This document shows, in pieces, positions 5,435-6,105 of a stretch of DNA of 6,105 nucleotides. Origin of the DNA: Candidatus Thorarchaeota archaeon (GTDB taxonomy: Archaea; Asgardarchaeota; Thorarchaeia; Thorarchaeales; Thorarchaeaceae); the NCBI GenBank assembly GCA_029856425.1, contig JAHQWZ010000120.1:1-6105 (forward strand), given 5' to 3'. The translations under genes and the position numbers were made by a program. The notes beneath the pieces were generated by a model. The model made no database searches and was not told where the DNA came from. It saw only the letters and a list, made by a program, of their open reading frames with translations. Positions within the stretch are counted from its first letter, which is position 1, and each line of letters opens with the position of its first letter.

Positions 5435-5854
5435 TTATCCGTCGCCCAACCAATCTGGCACTTCATGGTCTAGCCAAACCGGGTCCGGTGTGATCTCATC
5501 CTCTACGTCTCTTCCGCGGCTGTCATGGATTATTTCGTTGTACTCCTCTGATACAGATACTGTCATGTCTTTCTCTACAAGCACCTGACAAGACAGGAAC
5601 ACCTGAGGTGCATCGAATTGGGGCTGACCCGTTTCTATCTTCCTCTCAAAGAGTTCCTTTTGAGCTTGAGTAACTTTTCTGGGTATACCTTTTCTAGCAG
5701 TGACTCTGCAGGTGGTGCATTTCGCCCTCCCCCCGCAAGAATGGACGATGTCAATCTCATGCTCTATAAGGGCCTTGAGAAGCTTCGTCCCGTTCTCAAC
5801 GGTGAATTCCTTCACGACTTCTCCCATGAAGTCGACAACCGTAACTTTTGGCAT
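5435..5854 (-). CDS. [2Fe-2S] ferredoxin with an acidic C-terminal tail
   Basis: A 139-residue plant/adrenodoxin-type ferredoxin, a soluble one-electron carrier. The fold begins with PKVTVVDFMGEVVKEFTVENG, then helix TKLLKALIEHEI, then the cluster loop CGGRAKCTTC. The four ligands are Cys40, Cys46, Cys49 and Cys89, in the arrangement C-x5-C-x2-C-x39-C with the last in FLSCQ. The domain ends near residue 102. The remaining 37 residues (YNEIIHDSRGRDVEDE onward) carry about a dozen Asp/Glu and end in WLGDG; such a tail is not part of the minimal domain and may dock a partner. The frame extends to an ATG at 5905, but I chose 5854: it gives the family-like MPKVTVVD start, and TTTTAG is centred 26 bp upstream, predicting a leaderless transcript. 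The gene is alone and convergent with the coiled-coil gene, so its reductase and acceptor are unknown. Confidence 0.9.
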   Translation of the reverse strand: MPKVTVVDFMGEVVKEFTVENGTKLLKALIEHEIDIVHSCGGRAKCTTCRVTARKGIPRKVTQAQKELFERKIETGQPQFDAPQVFLSCQVLVEKDMTVSVSEEYNEIIHDSRGRDVEDEITPDPVWLDHEVPDWLGDG

Positions 5855-5877
5855 GCTCAACGGATGACAAATTCCAA

Positions 5878-5883
5878 CTAAAA
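5878..5883 (-). promoter_or_regulatory. TATA box of the ferredoxin gene
   Basis: TTTTAG on the minus strand, centred at about 5880.5, is 26 bp from the ATG at 5854. It decides the start in favour of 5854 over 5905, which lies upstream of this element. Confidence 0.5.
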
Positions 5884-6105
5884 TGCGTTGTGCGCAGCTA
5901 CTCATATCGGATGTGTGGATTTCTCATGAAATGATTCCGGAGTTTTCAGAAGAACGTTACCCCGTTCGTCAAAGCTCTCAGGATCGCTTCCGTTTTACGA
6001 ATAGCTCCACTATCTGCGATTTATCAAATCGAATTTAGAAGTGAAGAAAGGGAGATAGGAATTTGAACTCCTTCTTTCAATGGTACATATGCTACATCTG
6101 CTTGT
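5884..6105. other. Terminal region without a supported gene
   Basis: I see no convincing gene in the last 220 bases. Visible items are three small inverted repeats: ATTTC/GAAAT around TCAT near 5919-5932, GAACG/CGTTC around 5953-5968, and CGATTT (6017-6022) with AAATCG (6026-6031). An ATG at 6080 is open to the window edge for eight full codons, too short to judge. The region probably belongs to the promoter of a gene beyond the window. Confidence 0.45.

Noticed and set aside
6044..6077. Possible tRNA T-arm on the minus strand (GTTCAAAT)
   Set aside because: The flanking bases do not form a five-pair stem and no acceptor or anticodon arm can be built around it.

Overview
The window looks like ordinary archaeal chromosome with medium GC and single genes on both strands. 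Signs of an archaeon are TATA boxes about 26 bp before several ATG codons (leaderless transcription), archaeal Shine-Dalgarno matches of the GAGGTG/GGTGAT type in front of TTG starts, frequent AGA/AGG arginine codons, and archaeal-style proteins (small flavodoxin, zinc-ribbon coiled-coil protein). An Asgard or Thorarchaeota-like lineage would fit, but that is an impression, not something I can prove.

Layout: (1) 49-501, minus, flavodoxin. (2) 731-1480, minus, a TIM-barrel protein whose C-terminal third resembles aldo/keto reductases. (3) 1611-1961, plus, a 116-residue unknown with a CxxC motif, divergent from gene 2. (4) 2220-2423, plus, a 4-oxalocrotonate tautomerase-family protein. (5) 2485-2679, minus, a possible small two-helix membrane protein, facing (6) 2847-3419, plus, a membrane protein with an external beta-rich domain. 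Genes 5 and 6 are separated by a control region with two perfect inverted repeats. (7) 3658-5334, plus, a 558-residue protein with a long coiled coil and a C-terminal zinc ribbon. (8) 5435-5854, minus, a [2Fe-2S] ferredoxin with an acidic tail, convergent with gene 7. The last 250 bases hold no gene I can support.

The genes do not form one operon: gaps are 60-240 bp, orientation changes repeatedly, and most genes have their own promoter candidate. The two electron carriers at the ends may serve unrelated partners elsewhere. I see no CRISPR array, transposon, rRNA or tRNA. I did not find a clear new multi-gene system. The most interesting parts are the palindrome-rich divergent promoter at 2680-2846, the tautomerase lacking the usual arginines, and the uncharacterised coiled-coil zinc-ribbon protein.
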